This document shows positions 23,501 through 33,700 of a stretch of 64,000 nt of DNA, in pieces. The stretch spans positions 11,395,220 to 11,459,219 of the forward strand of contig OX030955.1 of the NCBI GenBank assembly GCA_943735955.1, read 5' to 3'. This DNA is from Piscicola geometra (taxonomy: Eukaryota > Annelida > Clitellata > Hirudinida > Piscicolidae). Position 1 is the stretch's first letter; each line of letters begins with the position of its first letter. The notes below the pieces were generated by a model that saw only the letters and a list, made by a program, of their open reading frames with translations, had not been told where the DNA came from and searched no databases. A program made the position numbers and the translations under genes.

Positions 23501-24048
23501 GAAACGAATTGGTGCACAAGATGACGTCAGCAAGGTCCTACAACATGAGGATCTACTTGGAAGGCTTCGATGGAACGTCTGCCTACCAGGACTACGAGGC
23601 CTTCATCCTCCACTCAGAGGCCTTCAACTACTCACTACAGTTCTCTTCCAGTTCAGGAAACGCCGGTATGAATGTTTGACATTATTTAATGCATTTTTCA
23701 TAAATAAATGTCATAATTGTGTTTGAAACTGATAAAGTGACAACAAACTACTAAAAAGCATTATGAATCTGCTCAAACTTAACCTATTTGCCACCACACC
23801 CCTCAGGGCAGTGCTTCTATCAAAACCTATCTTTTTCTACTCGAGACAAAGATAACGATTTTTATGCTCCTCTCTCTTGTGCCTCCTACTACCAAGGAGC
23901 CTGGTGGTTCAGATCCTGCCACAATGGGTATCTGAATGGACCTTACCGTCCCGCAGGAATCAGTTCGCAAATCTCCATCCTCTGGTGCAAATTCAAGGGC
24001 TTGAACACACCTCTGAAAAGTTCTTGCATGATGTTGGCAAGGAGTTGA
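14590..24048 (+). CDS. Secreted fibrinogen-related domain protein
   Basis: Five exons are supported: 14590-15063, 15515-15631, 16043-16139, 23501-23665 and 23807-24048. They join in frame to 364 residues. The start [18 protein letters not shown] is a typical signal peptide. Residues ~20-158 are a Cys-rich region of no certain family; a PAN-like fold is possible. The fibrinogen-related domain fills the rest: [78 protein letters not shown], the Ca-site-like DKDNDF, then [15 protein letters not shown] and the usual C-terminal [10 protein letters not shown]. Such proteins act outside the cell as lectins or matrix or defence factors; the ligand is unknown. Donor 2 (ATG|GTGGAC) is weak. Intron 1 holds a SINE and intron 3 is 7.4 kb of nested transposons. 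Confidence 0.88.
15113..15310 (+). mobile_element. tRNA-derived SINE
   Basis: A tRNA-like head contains TTAGATGGTGAAGTCATTGG (A-box region) and GGTCGCCAGTTCAAATCCC (B-box region). It is followed by an unrelated body ending GTGCCTTGGCGCTTTATAAATA, a tail style shared by many invertebrate SINEs. It sits in intron 1 of the fibrinogen-related gene, in the gene's orientation. Confidence 0.7.
16162..18841 (+). mobile_element. hAT element, split by a second hAT
   Basis: The ends resemble each other: TAGAGCTGTGC at the left, and TAGAGTTGTTCC reversed at the right. Subterminal ATTAACGCGTTAA and ATTAACGGCG motifs are seen near both ends. Inside, on the plus strand, lie transposase remnants: [20 protein letters not shown] (about 16600) and the dimerisation block around 16850-16935. 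The block resumes only at about 18427 with [19 protein letters not shown] before a stop. The gap is the element at 16981-18418. Confidence 0.7.
16981..18418. mobile_element. Non-autonomous hAT nested in a hAT
   Basis: It is bracketed by a perfect 8-bp target-site duplication, CTCAGGAC (16973-16980 and 18419-18426). The termini are TAGAGGTTGGACATG and, reversed, TAAAGATCGGACTGG. Both subterminal regions are packed with degenerate CCCGTCCCGTTCCCG repeats, which give this AT-rich window an island of GC. No long transposase frame survives. Fragments of the same family are at 21280-21430 and 41275-41690. Confidence 0.85.
19091..20248 (-). mobile_element. TIR element, GGGGAAGGTTGC family, copy 2
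   Basis: AGGGGAAGTTGCACAAGACG at the left and, reversed, AGGCAGGATTGCTCAAGATG at the right. It is inverted relative to copies 1 and 3: its left end matches their right end, including the inner ACGTAGCCTCATA stretch also found at 54330-54345. Internal TTGATAAGTCTATATAGA repeats are shared with copy 3. No coding remnant was found. It lies in intron 3 of the fibrinogen-related gene. Confidence 0.8.
20575..20905. repeat. Inverted-repeat MITE
   Basis: Arms 20585-20690 and 20803-20905 are near-complementary, sharing ACATTTCCGCCACAAA, TTACGTTGAACT, TTGTAAACATAAA and AGCTGATGGCACTTT. The loop is about 110 bp. No coding potential; the superfamily is unclear. Confidence 0.75.
21280..21430 (+). mobile_element. 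hAT fragment, CCCGTCCCG family
   Basis: ATATCTGCAAGTTATATACC then CCTGTGAATAGCATTTTTCA matches, inverted, the interior of the nested element around 17490-17530, and also the fragment at 41275-41345. The surrounding 20905-22030 is AT-rich with nothing else recognised. Confidence 0.5.
22034..23351 (+). pseudogene. hAT relic with C-terminal dimerisation block
   Basis: The ends are inverted: CATAGGGCGTATCCAGGGGG at the left, and CATGGGTGTATCCAGCCCC reversed at the right. Within, several short frames keep hAT-like residues. The block [12 protein letters not shown] lies at about 22884-22918, and its continuation [15 protein letters not shown] at about 23106-23150. The two halves are separated by a LINE tail at 22935-23092. 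Frameshifts are present and no target-site duplication could be found. Confidence 0.65.
22935..23092 (+). mobile_element. LINE 3' tail inserted in a hAT
   Basis: AACGTGATGGCTGAGCGCTT, then GGACGCTATACGAATAATTA and GTGATTGATTGATTG match the 3' end of the LINE at 13464. It breaks the dimerisation block of the surrounding hAT relic, which dates it after that element. Confidence 0.8.
23352..23420. repeat. SINE-like 3' domain fragment
   Basis: CTTGAAGCTCGTCCGGGTTT resembles CCTCGAAGCCCGTTCGGGTT in the SINE-like repeat at 63160-63330. Only this short domain is present. Confidence 0.35.
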
Positions 24049-24317
24049 AATTGCCGTGATGATGAGCATTTTAAAGCAGTCTGTTTGAAAACTTCTTGAG
24101 TTTTTTTCTAATTATAATGAATTAATTTTAAAAGCTTTGACAAGTTCATGTATGACTTGTATGTATTTTAGCAGCCATTTTATTTTTTCAAAAAAGATGG
24201 ATTTCATAAAGGTTCTCAAAGTTGCTTCTGAACTACTTTTATTATGTTTCTTTATTTAGTTTAGAGATCGTTGATTTTTTCAACTTTTGAAAAGTCTATT
24301 TATGTGTAAATCGCAGT

Positions 24318-25130
24318 CTTAACCCTAGAACGATGGTAAATTGTTGCATCCACTGAGGACGGATGGGGTCAAAAAAGACCCCTAGAAAGAAATTCCAATA
24401 AACAAAGGTTTTAAAAATTTTCTACAAATTTATTTTCTACATATTTATTTATGTTCAGTGTGTTAACAGTTACGTCGTGATAATGATGTCCATGAAGTCA
24501 TTTTGCGTCACGATGCTCACACGTACAGTTATATACGCGTCAGCAGTTTACATTTTAAAAGTTATGATTCTAAAACTAAAAGTAAGTTTAAAAAAAAAAA
24601 AATTAAAATAATTTCACTTGTCTGTACAACTGAAGCATGTAAATTTTGAATGTTTTATGCATTTAGGTTTGCTGCAAATTGAGCCTTTCAATCCCGTTTT
24701 TTCGTCACTGGATCTTGGGCAGCGCTGACACCGAACCCTTTTCATGAGCAAACTTTTGGCATCAGTTGGGTCTTTTCTCATACTTCCACATTTTGACATC
24801 AAAGCCCCATTTTTACTTCTTGCCGCTGCTCCGTCATCAGAATCGTCATTGATATCATCATTTAAAGGCATCCCCATGTCGTCATTGCTGCTATCTGCAT
24901 TTGTGCTCTGATCTGTATTACTTGTACTCGGCATTACTATTTAATGTGATCATCATCATCACTGAAATTATCTTCTTGGCCGTCACTTCTTAAAGTATCA
25001 TACTCGCTGCTAGCTTCTTCATAGTCACTCATGCCATTATCCTCACTGCTTTCATCGCTGCTTTCTTCAAAGGTTAGTTTTTTTAGATTCTCTGCGTGGA
25101 ATCGTCTGCTCGCTATTTGATTTATTCATA
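24318..25130 (-). mobile_element. Internally deleted piggyBac-like element
   Basis: TTAA (24318-24321) is followed by CCCTAGAACGATGG and, 30 bp in, GACGGATGGGGTCAAAAAAG, typical of a piggyBac-type terminus and its target site. On the minus strand, the frame 24614-24934 has an acidic stretch and then a cysteine-rich tail (RCQRCPRS, CSKPKCIKH, FTCFSC), matching the zinc-ribbon-like C-terminus of piggyBac transposases. The Asp/Glu-rich sequence read from 25120 down to 24950 resembles the acidic N-terminus. The DDD catalytic centre between them is missing, so this is an internal-deletion derivative. The other terminus near 25130-25160 was not found. Confidence 0.7.
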
Positions 25131-25174
25131 AACAAAGTAGTAGGAATGGGCAATTTCGCTTACAATATAATTAC

Positions 25175-25565
25175 TTCCATGGGCGGAGATCCTGGAGGGG
25201 TCTTGGGATCCGGATCCCCCCACTTTTTGGTAGTGAAGCCTTAATGTGGACCTCTCCCCACTTTTTCAAGAAAAATATTTTTAAACTTTTGGTTTGATGC
25301 GAACATAATTGTCAAACATGGCATAAAACAGGATTTTTTTTACATATTAATACATTGCGAGTAGGTGTAGTTATAGTTATAGCTGTCTAAAATAAAACTT
25401 TTTGTTGCTTACTTAAATATTCGTATAAAAACAAAAGTTTAACAAACATTTTTAAGTGAGGGAAAGGAGGTCCAGATCCCAGGACCTCCCAAGATCGTTC
25501 ATACTGGTTAGAACCCCCCCCCCCCCAGATTTGCAACAGATCACCGCCTCTGATTACTTCACAAC
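25175..25565. repeat. C-rich transposon-end repeat, inverted copy
   Basis: CCATGGGCGGAGATCCTGGA, the (C)n ACTTTTT tract, GTCAAACATGGCATAAAA and TACATTGCGAGTAGGTGT match 2290-2525 in reverse orientation. The far end is AACCCCCCCCCCCCCCAGAT. Confidence 0.65.
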
Positions 25566-25960
25566 ATATACAAAATCAGTCGATCTTTTAACCTAACAGA
25601 AGTAATGTATATAAAAATGATTACGGATGATAGAAGTCACATAATTAATTATGTTTTTAGAAAATAATATTTTGACGTCAGTCTATACCAGGGGTGCACA
25701 ACCTTTTTCAGCCTAAGGGCCAAAATTACTGAGTCCCTGGGCGCCAAGGGCTGCATCAGCGTGCACATAGATGACACAATTAAACAACTCAAAGAATGCA
25801 AATTTTTAATGAATGTCATAAAAAATAACGTTATTTAAACATGTATGAATAACTAAATGTAAAAAAACTCAAAGAATGCAAGTTTTTAATAAATGTTATA
25901 GAAAAATAACGTTATTTAAAAATGTATGAATAACTAAATGTTAGTATTTTAATGAGAAGG

Positions 25961-28508
25961 TTAAGCCTGAATGGTTACAACAACATTGTCAAATTTAGGT
26001 TCGAGTTCTGTTATTGCAAGCCTCAAAATCGAACAAAAATTATCATCAGTCAAAGATGATCTCCGTTTATTTTTATTTGTGTTCATGACTGAAAACGTTT
26101 GTTCACACACGTATGTGCTACCAAATTCAGACAAGATTCGGCAAGCCATATCTTTGACCCATCCATATTTAACTGAACTAAGACTTCCATAAAAAGTTAA
26201 AATGGAGTTATGCTGAAACGCAAACTTTAATTCTGGTGAACATTGAAGATCAATGACTTCTAACTAAAAATTGCTCAGGTACGCATTCTACAGCACAAGA
26301 GAAAGGGTCACGGATGAAGTTGAATAAATCCTTATGCTCCCTGAATCAAAAAAAAATGCATCAAAACGTTCATTAAATTCCTTTAGTAACACTTCACAAC
26401 TGTCGCGGTATTTATTGAAGCAGTGTTATTTTCGTTTCATAAAATAATTATAGTTTTTATTTCACTTTCGTTTTGGAATTAATTATAGTTTTTAATTTCG
26501 TTTTCGTTTTGAAAATAATTAAAGTTTTTTTTTCGTTTTCGTTTTGAAAATAATTATAGTTTTGATTTTCGTTTCAGTTTTGAAAATAATAAAAGTTTTT
26601 ATTTTCATTTAAGTTTTGAAAATATATTAGTTTACAACTTTGAACACTATTTTTTTATATCTAACAAAATGTATTGATCACAAAATGAAACAGTAAAACA
26701 GAACATTATATTAACAACAAATGAGTTTTAAAAATGAACAGTCAATTGAAATATTATAAGAGTTTAGTACGTAAATTATTGAGTACTAACAAATTTGAAT
26801 TATATTAACAAATTTACGATTAAAATAAGTGATAATTTAATTGACAAAGCGAAGCGGTAATAAAATAACGTTTTATAAATGGTGCTACTTTCATAAAGCC
26901 CAAAGATAATGTTTATAACATAGACATCTATTTTTATATAAATTATGCATTTCCATATTATGGTATATTTTGAAATTTATTTAATTTTCGTTTTGAAAAT
27001 CATTATAGTTTTTATTTCAGTTTCGTTTTGTAAATAATTATAGTTTTTATTTTCGTTTTCGTTTTGAAAATAAATTTAGTTTTTATTTTCGTTTTCGTGG
27101 AACGATTATTCAGAATTGTCGTTTTCGTTTTCGTTACGAAAATAACACTGTATTGAAGTCACACTGGTATTCCTTCTGAAAAGCTGAACAAATAGGAAAA
27201 TGACATAAATTACCAGATTGTAGATTCGAACATAACAGCCGTAGCTTCAAGGTGAATGACAGCAGCTCTTGGTACATATAAAAGATGTAGTGATCTTTGC
27301 CTTGAAGATGCAGATTCAATTTATTTAAGTGTTATGTTATGTCTGTCAAAAATGCTAAGTGTGCCAACAAATGTTTGTCTGCAAAAACAGCTGTGTTTTT
27401 GCCTTTGTAACAAGGAATTCACAGATTTCCTTTCGTAACTCAACAAATCTAGTTTGAACTTTTCCTCGACTCAACCACCTTACAACAGTATGATATGGTA
27501 TACCACGATATTCTGACTCAATGTTTTCAAGAAATGATCTGAATTGTCGATGGTTAGTTCTTTTGCTCGTATGAAGTTCAATGATTTAAAACAAACTTCA
27601 TAACATTATCAAAATTATTGACTCGTGTACACAGTGACTCTTGATGTATGATGCAGTGACATGCGTGGATGGTGTCTGTTGGAATTCCTAAGTCTCGCAA
27701 ATGTGATCGTAGATGAGCAAAAAGTCCTAGTTCTTTACCAGTCATGGCGGGTGCACCGCCAGTAGTAACACTACAGAGCTTTAGCCACTGAACGTTAAGG
27801 TTTTCAAGAACAGATTTCAATCCTCCAAAAATATCTGCACCAGTCGTACGTCCACGTAGTGAGGCCATTCCTGCTAATTCCTGAGTTAATTTATAGTTCT
27901 CATCCACTGCACAAACAAAAGCCAAAAGTGTGCTGTGTCAACGTTATCCGTGCTCTCATCTAAGGCAATTGAAAAATACTTGCAAATGGCAAGCTTGTCA
28001 CGCAACTGTTCACAAACGTCGTTGGATAAATCAACCACCCGGCGCTGGATAGTCATCCGTGACAATGGCACTTTGTTGAACAGGTCTGTTCTCAGAACAG
28101 ACTTCTTTGCAAATGGCTGCATGCAGTTTTTGACGAAATCACCATCAGTAAATGGTCGAGACAATCTTGCAATAATCTGTGCTACGGCACAACCGGCACG
28201 AACAAAAGTCTTTTTTTCATTAACTTTTGCTCAGATGATAATCTGTTTACAAGTTGATCAATTATATTTTTTCTAGCTTCGTCTTTCACATCATTAAACG
28301 TAGCAGCGTGTTTGGTTTCATAATGTTTTTTGCAATTGTAGTTCTTCATTACAGTTACGGACTCGCGACAAATTAGGCACAAAGCTGATCCGTTAAAATG
28401 CTGCATAAAATTTTTTGTTGTCCATTCTTCATTAAACTGACGATTTTTTACTTCAATTTTACGCTTTGACATTCTTACTAAATTAAAACAACCAGCGTGC
28501 CAACTCAA
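25961..28508 (-). pseudogene. Interrupted hAT transposase, GTF2IRD2-like
   Basis: Blocks in order on the minus strand: 28182-28508 holds a BED-type finger (CLICRESVTVMKNYNCKKH..H). 27886-28164 holds VLRTDLFNKVPLSRMTIQRR and the first catalytic Asp in ALDESTD. 27578-27925 holds MASLRGRTTGADIFGGL and CHCIIHQESLC. 25961-26149 is the C-terminal dimerisation block with STYVCEQTFSVMN and LTDDNFCSILRLA. The motif usually written TDGAPAM in this family reads TGGAPAM here, so the second catalytic Asp appears to be Gly. Frame changes separate blocks, and the element at 26421-27150 splits the gene before its last block. It cannot make active transposase. Confidence 0.85.
26421..27150. mobile_element. 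Nested non-autonomous element, AT-rich
   Basis: The termini CAGTGTTATTTTCG and CGAAAATAACACTG are exact inverse complements. They are flanked by a perfect 8-bp duplication, TATTGAAG (26413-26420 and 27151-27158), so this is hAT-type by duplication length. Both ends are built from repeats of TTTTCGTTTTGAAAATAATT ATAGTTT type (26425-26635 and 26980-27135). No coding capacity. Confidence 0.92.
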
Positions 28509-28701
28509 TTATCGCTAGTTGTTGTTTCAACCGTTTTATATTATGGATGTGCAAACAGTACTATTAAAAAGAGATGGGCGGGTGCATCGATTTAAAATTC
28601 TGTTAGGGCTGCAATGGACTAGTTGTCTGGGGGCCGCATCAAACGTGCTATTGGGCCGCATGCGGCCCGCGGGCCGCGGGTTGTGCACCTCTGGTCTATA
28701 C

Positions 28702-28975
28702 ATATGATAGCTGTTAACAACCTATAACCTAATCTGGTGAAAATAGCAAGATTTAGTAACAAAAAGAATTTGGTTCGATAAGGTTAGTTTTGAGTCCGAA
28801 ATAAATCCTAAGCTACGACTATGATTAGATGGAACAATAGTATGAGAGGGAAAATTACATGGATCATTAATTAGTTTACCATTTTTATCAAAAAATATAA
28901 GTTCAAATTTTAGTGGATTCAATTTTAAAAACATTGAGCTAGACCAGTTTTCAATAGATAATAGACATAAACACA
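28702..28975 (-). mobile_element. LINE fragment, same family as 13464
   Basis: The frame 28722-28934 and its upstream extension read WSSSMFLKLNPLKFELIFF, then HSRSLGFISDSKLTLSNQI and VTKSCYFH, paralleling the longer copy. It is cut at 28701 by the hAT target site and at about 28975 by the zinc-ribbon-like repeat. Confidence 0.75.
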
Positions 28976-28984
28976 GTCATGTGT

Positions 28985-29105
28985 CGAAGATTCGTTCTGA
29001 CACTGTCCTTCATCTGCAGAGCTCATCTGCCTTGTGAAGTAGGTCGCCAGTGGGTGCTTGCAAGCTGTGCACTGGTGCTCAACTTGAGGCTCTGGCACTT
29101 CTCCT
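28985..29105 (-). pseudogene. RPA12 (POLR1H)-like zinc-ribbon fragment
   Basis: The minus strand reads EVPEPQVEHQCTACKHPLAT and then YFTRQMSSADEGQ. Established knowledge: the C-terminal zinc ribbon of RNA polymerase I subunit RPA12 has a Cys-x2-Cys-x-His pattern followed by a TRQMRSADEGQTVFY-type motif. The match stops abruptly after ADEGQ, and the second cysteine pair is absent. An AG precedes the block, as at an exon border. A diverged copy at 57213-57350 stops at almost the same place, so this is a dispersed repeat holding a gene fragment rather than the gene. Confidence 0.5.
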
Positions 29106-29741
29106 TTTAAAAATAAAATAAGTTAGTATTGTAGTCGGTTAGACAGTTATTGGTTGAAGATTTTAATTTCGAGAGAAAGATTTGGCAAGCGATAAATTTA
29201 AAAACCAAAAAACAAGTAAAGATATAAATTATTATTATTATTATTATTTGAAGTTTAAAAAAACTAAATTATTGGATCAGAAAACAAACTATTTAACAAA
29301 ATAATTAAACGGTTAAAGCGGCTGCCAAAATAGCCCTTTTTGTTACAAATTATTTTTCAAATAGAATTTAAGTTAGTAATTATAATTAAAATTGAATAAA
29401 TGAACCAATGCATTTCTTTTTTAGTAGGGTAGACCGAGCAAGATGACCTGGTTACCAATTAGTTTTGTTTTGTTATTTTATTTTTAAAGATAAAAAACTA
29501 TTTTCCATAAACTGTTAGATAATTCAATTTTTGGAATAAATATATCAACATTTACTTTTAAAAATAAATATACCAAAGAAATAATTTCATTTGTCTACAA
29601 CTCTATGTATCTTGTATCCCGCCTCTTTCTGCATTCTTATTTCGGCTTTTTTCTGTAGTTTATCTATTACCCTAGACACAGCTTCATTTGGCTGTAGATA
29701 AACTGGAAAAAGAAGAAAGCAGAAAGATTCAGAAAGAAATT

Positions 29742-30008
29742 GTGTAAAATGCTGAATTACTTTGCAGAATGTCAGTTTATACTTTTTTTACAGAAAAAAC
29801 GTCAATTTAGGGTAAGGGTTAAAGAAAAGGTTCTATATTTTCATTTTAGAAAAAATTCCACTTTATAAAGAAATATGATTAACATTCTAATACGAAAAAT
29901 CACTTTTAAAGATATCTAACAAAATAAAATTATAAATTGACGTTTTTTCTGTTAAAAAAAGTATAAACTGACATTAGGCAAAGTAAATCAGCATTTTACA
30001 CTTCCTGT
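29742..30008. repeat. Inverted-repeat MITE
   Basis: The left arm (29742-29812) contains TGTAAAATGCTGAATTACTT, TGCAGAATGTCAGTTTATAC and GAAAAAACGTCAATTTA. The right arm (29936-30008) is its inverse complement with few changes. It lies between the zinc-ribbon-like fragment and the BTB gene; the remainder of 29110-30700 is AT-rich, with a GAT-rich stretch near 30040-30170. Confidence 0.8.
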
Positions 30009-30264
30009 CACAGCCTCAACACCAGTGGCAAGAAGATTAAGAAAAATGATGATTATGTTTTGTGGTTATGAAGATCATGTAGTGATGATTATGCGGTAGT
30101 AGGAATGTTGGTACTGTGGTGATGATTACATTTTGTATTGGCATAGACAATGATGATCATGGTGATGTGGGTGAGGTTGGATTATTAAGGTTAATTTTTT
30201 TATATTTAATTTGATATATACACATATATTGGAAAGGGTCTAAAAACCTCTTTTATTTAACAAA

Positions 30265-30338
30265 TTTATTTGAAAGCGCTATTGAAAATAGACAAAAAGC
30301 GCTATAGAAATAGTTGTGATTGATTGATTGATTGATTT
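30265..30338 (+). mobile_element. LINE 3' tail
   Basis: AAAGCGCTATAGAAATAGTT, then GTGATTGATTGATTGATTG. It belongs to the (ATTG)n-ended family. Confidence 0.7.
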
Positions 30339-30730
30339 ATACCTTTGCATTCCGCGTCTTTGTGCCTTCTTCATTCTGCAGTTTATCTATAACCGCTTCA
30401 TTTTAAAAAGTGAGTTAAATAGTGATGTGCGACATTTCTTTAATAATTATTGGAATATTTGATATATAATAAAGGAGTATGAAAGTTGTATACTCCTTTA
30501 TTTGCTTTAGCCTTTAGTTCCATTCAACTTCTGTACTTTTGAAAACAGTCAGTCTTTCAGTCATAATCAATGCACATTAAAATGTGAGCAGACAAAGCTA
30601 CACAGCTGACAATTAAAAGCATATATATAAATATATTATTATTCTATAAATGTTCTGATGTTTGATAGAAAGCCGTAATATCCTCTAGTGTTAGAAAGTC
30701 TTTTTTTACTTCTCAATAAAGGACTACATA

Positions 30731-33700
30731 ATGGATACCGGAAACAAATGGAACGATTTTAGCATTCCTGACTCTCTTTCCAGCATCTCGATCGAAGTCG
30801 AAGACAAACTTCTCCACGTGCACAAAGAAGTCCTTGCAATGTGGTCTCCTGTTTTTCATTTGATGTTCACTACTGACTTCAAAGAAAAAAAGGAACAAAA
30901 AGTTAAACTTCCCGGAAAGAAGGTAGAAGATGTAATTGCGCTTCTACAGTGTATTTACCCGCCTGGGAAGCCTGTAACAGGTTAGGGAAAAGGTGGATTG
31001 TGAATGGAAACGGGAGGGAACAGAGGATATGCGTGGATGTAGAGATGAAGTGACCACAATTGTATTGCATCATACTACATCTTCATTTCATCATCCCATT
31101 GCCACCTTTACCATAGACTCTAATGTGGATATTCTTTTGCCTCTAGTGGAAGAATATCAAATAGAAGAAATTAAAAAGAAGTGTGAAGGTTTTTATCTGC
31201 CATCATAACTGCTTGCTGTTAAAAAAAAGAGCCTCTATTTTCATAACTTTTATTTCGGCCCATTTTATTTTACTTATTCATTTATTTTCCACTAACCACG
31301 CAGCTTTCCTTCTCACCATGGAAGGCAGTGTGGAATTGTTGCTACTGGCACAGCAATATGGTCTCCAACAGTTGAAGAAAAAGTGTGTCGAGAAGGTATG
31401 GGTGGGTTGGTTGGTTGAAGGAAAGAGCAATATAACTGTTTAATTCAAATTCGGTCTTCCGTCCAAATTTTCATTGCGCATGCGAAATAGGACTATTTTT
31501 TAGCTATTTGTACCAAACTAGAATTTGCGAATTCACATAAATAATGAGAGTTTATCTAAACTTTCAGTTTTTTAAATATTTAATATTCTAATTTATAATA
31601 AATGTTTTAAATAATAGAATTTTCAAACTAAAAATAATTATTTAGATGTTTAATTTTGAAATCTAATTTTAATCCAATTAATAATTCTAATTATATTCTA
31701 ATTAATATTTCTTTACAGTTTTATTGTAATTCAAATTCCAATATTTAATACCAATAATTATCAGAAATTTAATAAAATAAATGTCAGAAATTTAATAAAA
31801 TAAATGTCAGAAATTTAATAAAATAAATGTCAGAAATTTAATAAAATAAATGTCAGAAATTTAATACAAATATAATGTCAGAAATAATAAAACAAATTAA
31901 TCCTATAAAAATATATCAAATGTAATAAAAAGCATATAAAAATGTCATAAAAACTATATATCAAATGTAATAAAAAGCATATAAAAATGTCATAAAAACT
32001 ATATCTGAAATTTAATACCAATAATTATCAGAAATGTAATACAAACAAATGTCAGAAATTGGATCAAAGGGAGCCATTGGGACCAAGAAGAAGTATTTGT
32101 GTTGGCCTCAAGAAGACGAGCATCTAACATTTTCTCAACCGTCGCATTGCCCTGCTCCACAAGACCCTGGCACTTAGGATTCCTTGGACACAATAGTGAC
32201 TTCCCCAGGCCATTCCCTACACAAGCCTGTCACAACTGAGTTGACGAACTCACGGCCATTATCTGAGTGGAGTATCTTTGGAGTCCCCAGATAACAGAAC
32301 ACCAGGTTTTGAAGATTAAAGGCCATTTCAGCTGCTGATTTATGACAAAGGACAAAAAGCACGTGGAACTTGGACCAGTGGTTCATGTAGTGCCCAATCC
32401 AGCTGTACGTCCCATCTCGACAATGCCTCATGTCTATCAGATCAATCTGTAACAAATGCATGTAGAGTGGTTAGGAATTTTAATTACATTAAATCCTATA
32501 AAAACTATCAATTATTAATGAAAGATTGATAGGGTTGTGCATGTACCTGCCCTCTTGTCATCATATTATGGGTTTAAATGGCGCTCTTGTTGTCTGTGGC
32601 TTGCGCATGTGACATGTAAGGCAGAGCAACATATTTTTTTATGGCACATCTAGGCACAAAGTCATACAACTTAGACACCTCATCAGCTGTCGTTCTGATT
32701 CTCATGAGACCTTTACTCACGTGCACTTCATGAATTATGTCAAAAAAGTCCTCAACAAAAGCAACAGGCTTACAGGAAGAGATTATGGTTATGTCATTGG
32801 CATTCTGCAAAAATAGTTATTCATTAAAAAAACTATTTTTTAAAAATAAAATAAAATCACAATGACTTACTTGAGATTTTGAGGGTAGACAAAGTACGTC
32901 TTCAAGTCCCAAAGCTGCATGGGAAATAAGCTGGAACCCTCGGCTCTTGACCCATTTATTAAAGACTTTAGAGAATTTCTTCTCTTTTATATACATCTTT
33001 TTATTGTATCTCTTTTTTCTTTACATATTGTTTTGATAGTATTGCTTAAATTTGAATATTTTATTCGGCAAAAATCTAAATAAATTTGTTTTTGAGTATT
33101 CATATTATACTATCTTATCTTAAATTATTTAAAACTTTCCCTTAAAAATGATCGCAACTTTTCTTAACACTTTATCAAATTCAAAATCAAATTCTAGTTT
33201 GGTACAAATAGCTATAAATAGTCCTATTTCGCATGCGTAATGAAAGTTTGGATGGGAGACGGAATTTGGATGGAAAATATCTATGGAATTGAAAAATAAA
33301 CTGTAACTTTATATTTTAAATTTAATCAATCCTCTTTTAAGCCGAAAAATAATTTTTTAAAAAATACATAACCTTCCCCAAGGTAAAACTTCTGAAATTA
33401 TCCGATATGGAAAATGATCCTTGTTTTGACAAACTCGATCATGAGACCGTCAACTCTATTCTTAGGCAGAAGGTTGCTGCCTCAGAAAATGAGGTCTCTT
33501 TCCATGAACCGAAAGTGGCTGTCTCAGAAAGGGTGAGTAGGAAGTTGAGTTGAATAGTGAAATGAGAGATTATGGAACATTGACGAGAAAAGACAAGATG
33601 GCATGGGAAAGAATTCAACATTTTTCTTGTTTTTTTCTTTCCTCCATTCATCATAACCAACAACTTAGCTATATTGCACAGGAAATTGTGAGTCTAAAAG

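Larger units (their letters stand above)
25689..28693 (-). mobile_element. Charlie/GTF2IRD2-like hAT with intact TSD
   Basis: It is flanked by a perfect 8-bp duplication, GTCTATAC (25681-25688 and 28694-28701). The left terminus is CAGGGGTGCACAACC and the right, reversed, CAGAGGTGCACAACC; both are followed by G/C-rich GGCCGC-type subterminal sequence. It carries one interrupted transposase gene on the minus strand and a nested element at 26421-27150. Confidence 0.95.
31445..33275 (-). mobile_element. Ginger/KRBA2-like element with long TIRs
   Basis: Terminal repeats are about 75 bp and near-identical: 31450-31522 (CATGCGAAATAGGACTATTT, TACCAAACTAGAATTTG) and the inverse at 33190-33268. Comparing the two BTB modules shows this block is absent from the equivalent intron of module 2, so it is an insertion into the intron after the third BTB exon. 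A possible duplication AACTGT flanks it. A 22-bp tandem tract (AAATAAATGTCAGAAATTTAAT, about five units, 31760-31880) lies inside the left end. Confidence 0.75.

Noticed and set aside
29425..29460. A fourth end of the GGGGAAGG family (GAGCAAGATGACC)
   Set aside because: Only about 12 bp of similarity, with no partner end.
33550..33681. Upstream in-frame extension of the second BTB domain as an independent start
   Set aside because: The extension contains intron-like pyrimidine-rich sequence and an acceptor at 33680-33681; the spliced reading is more consistent with module 1.
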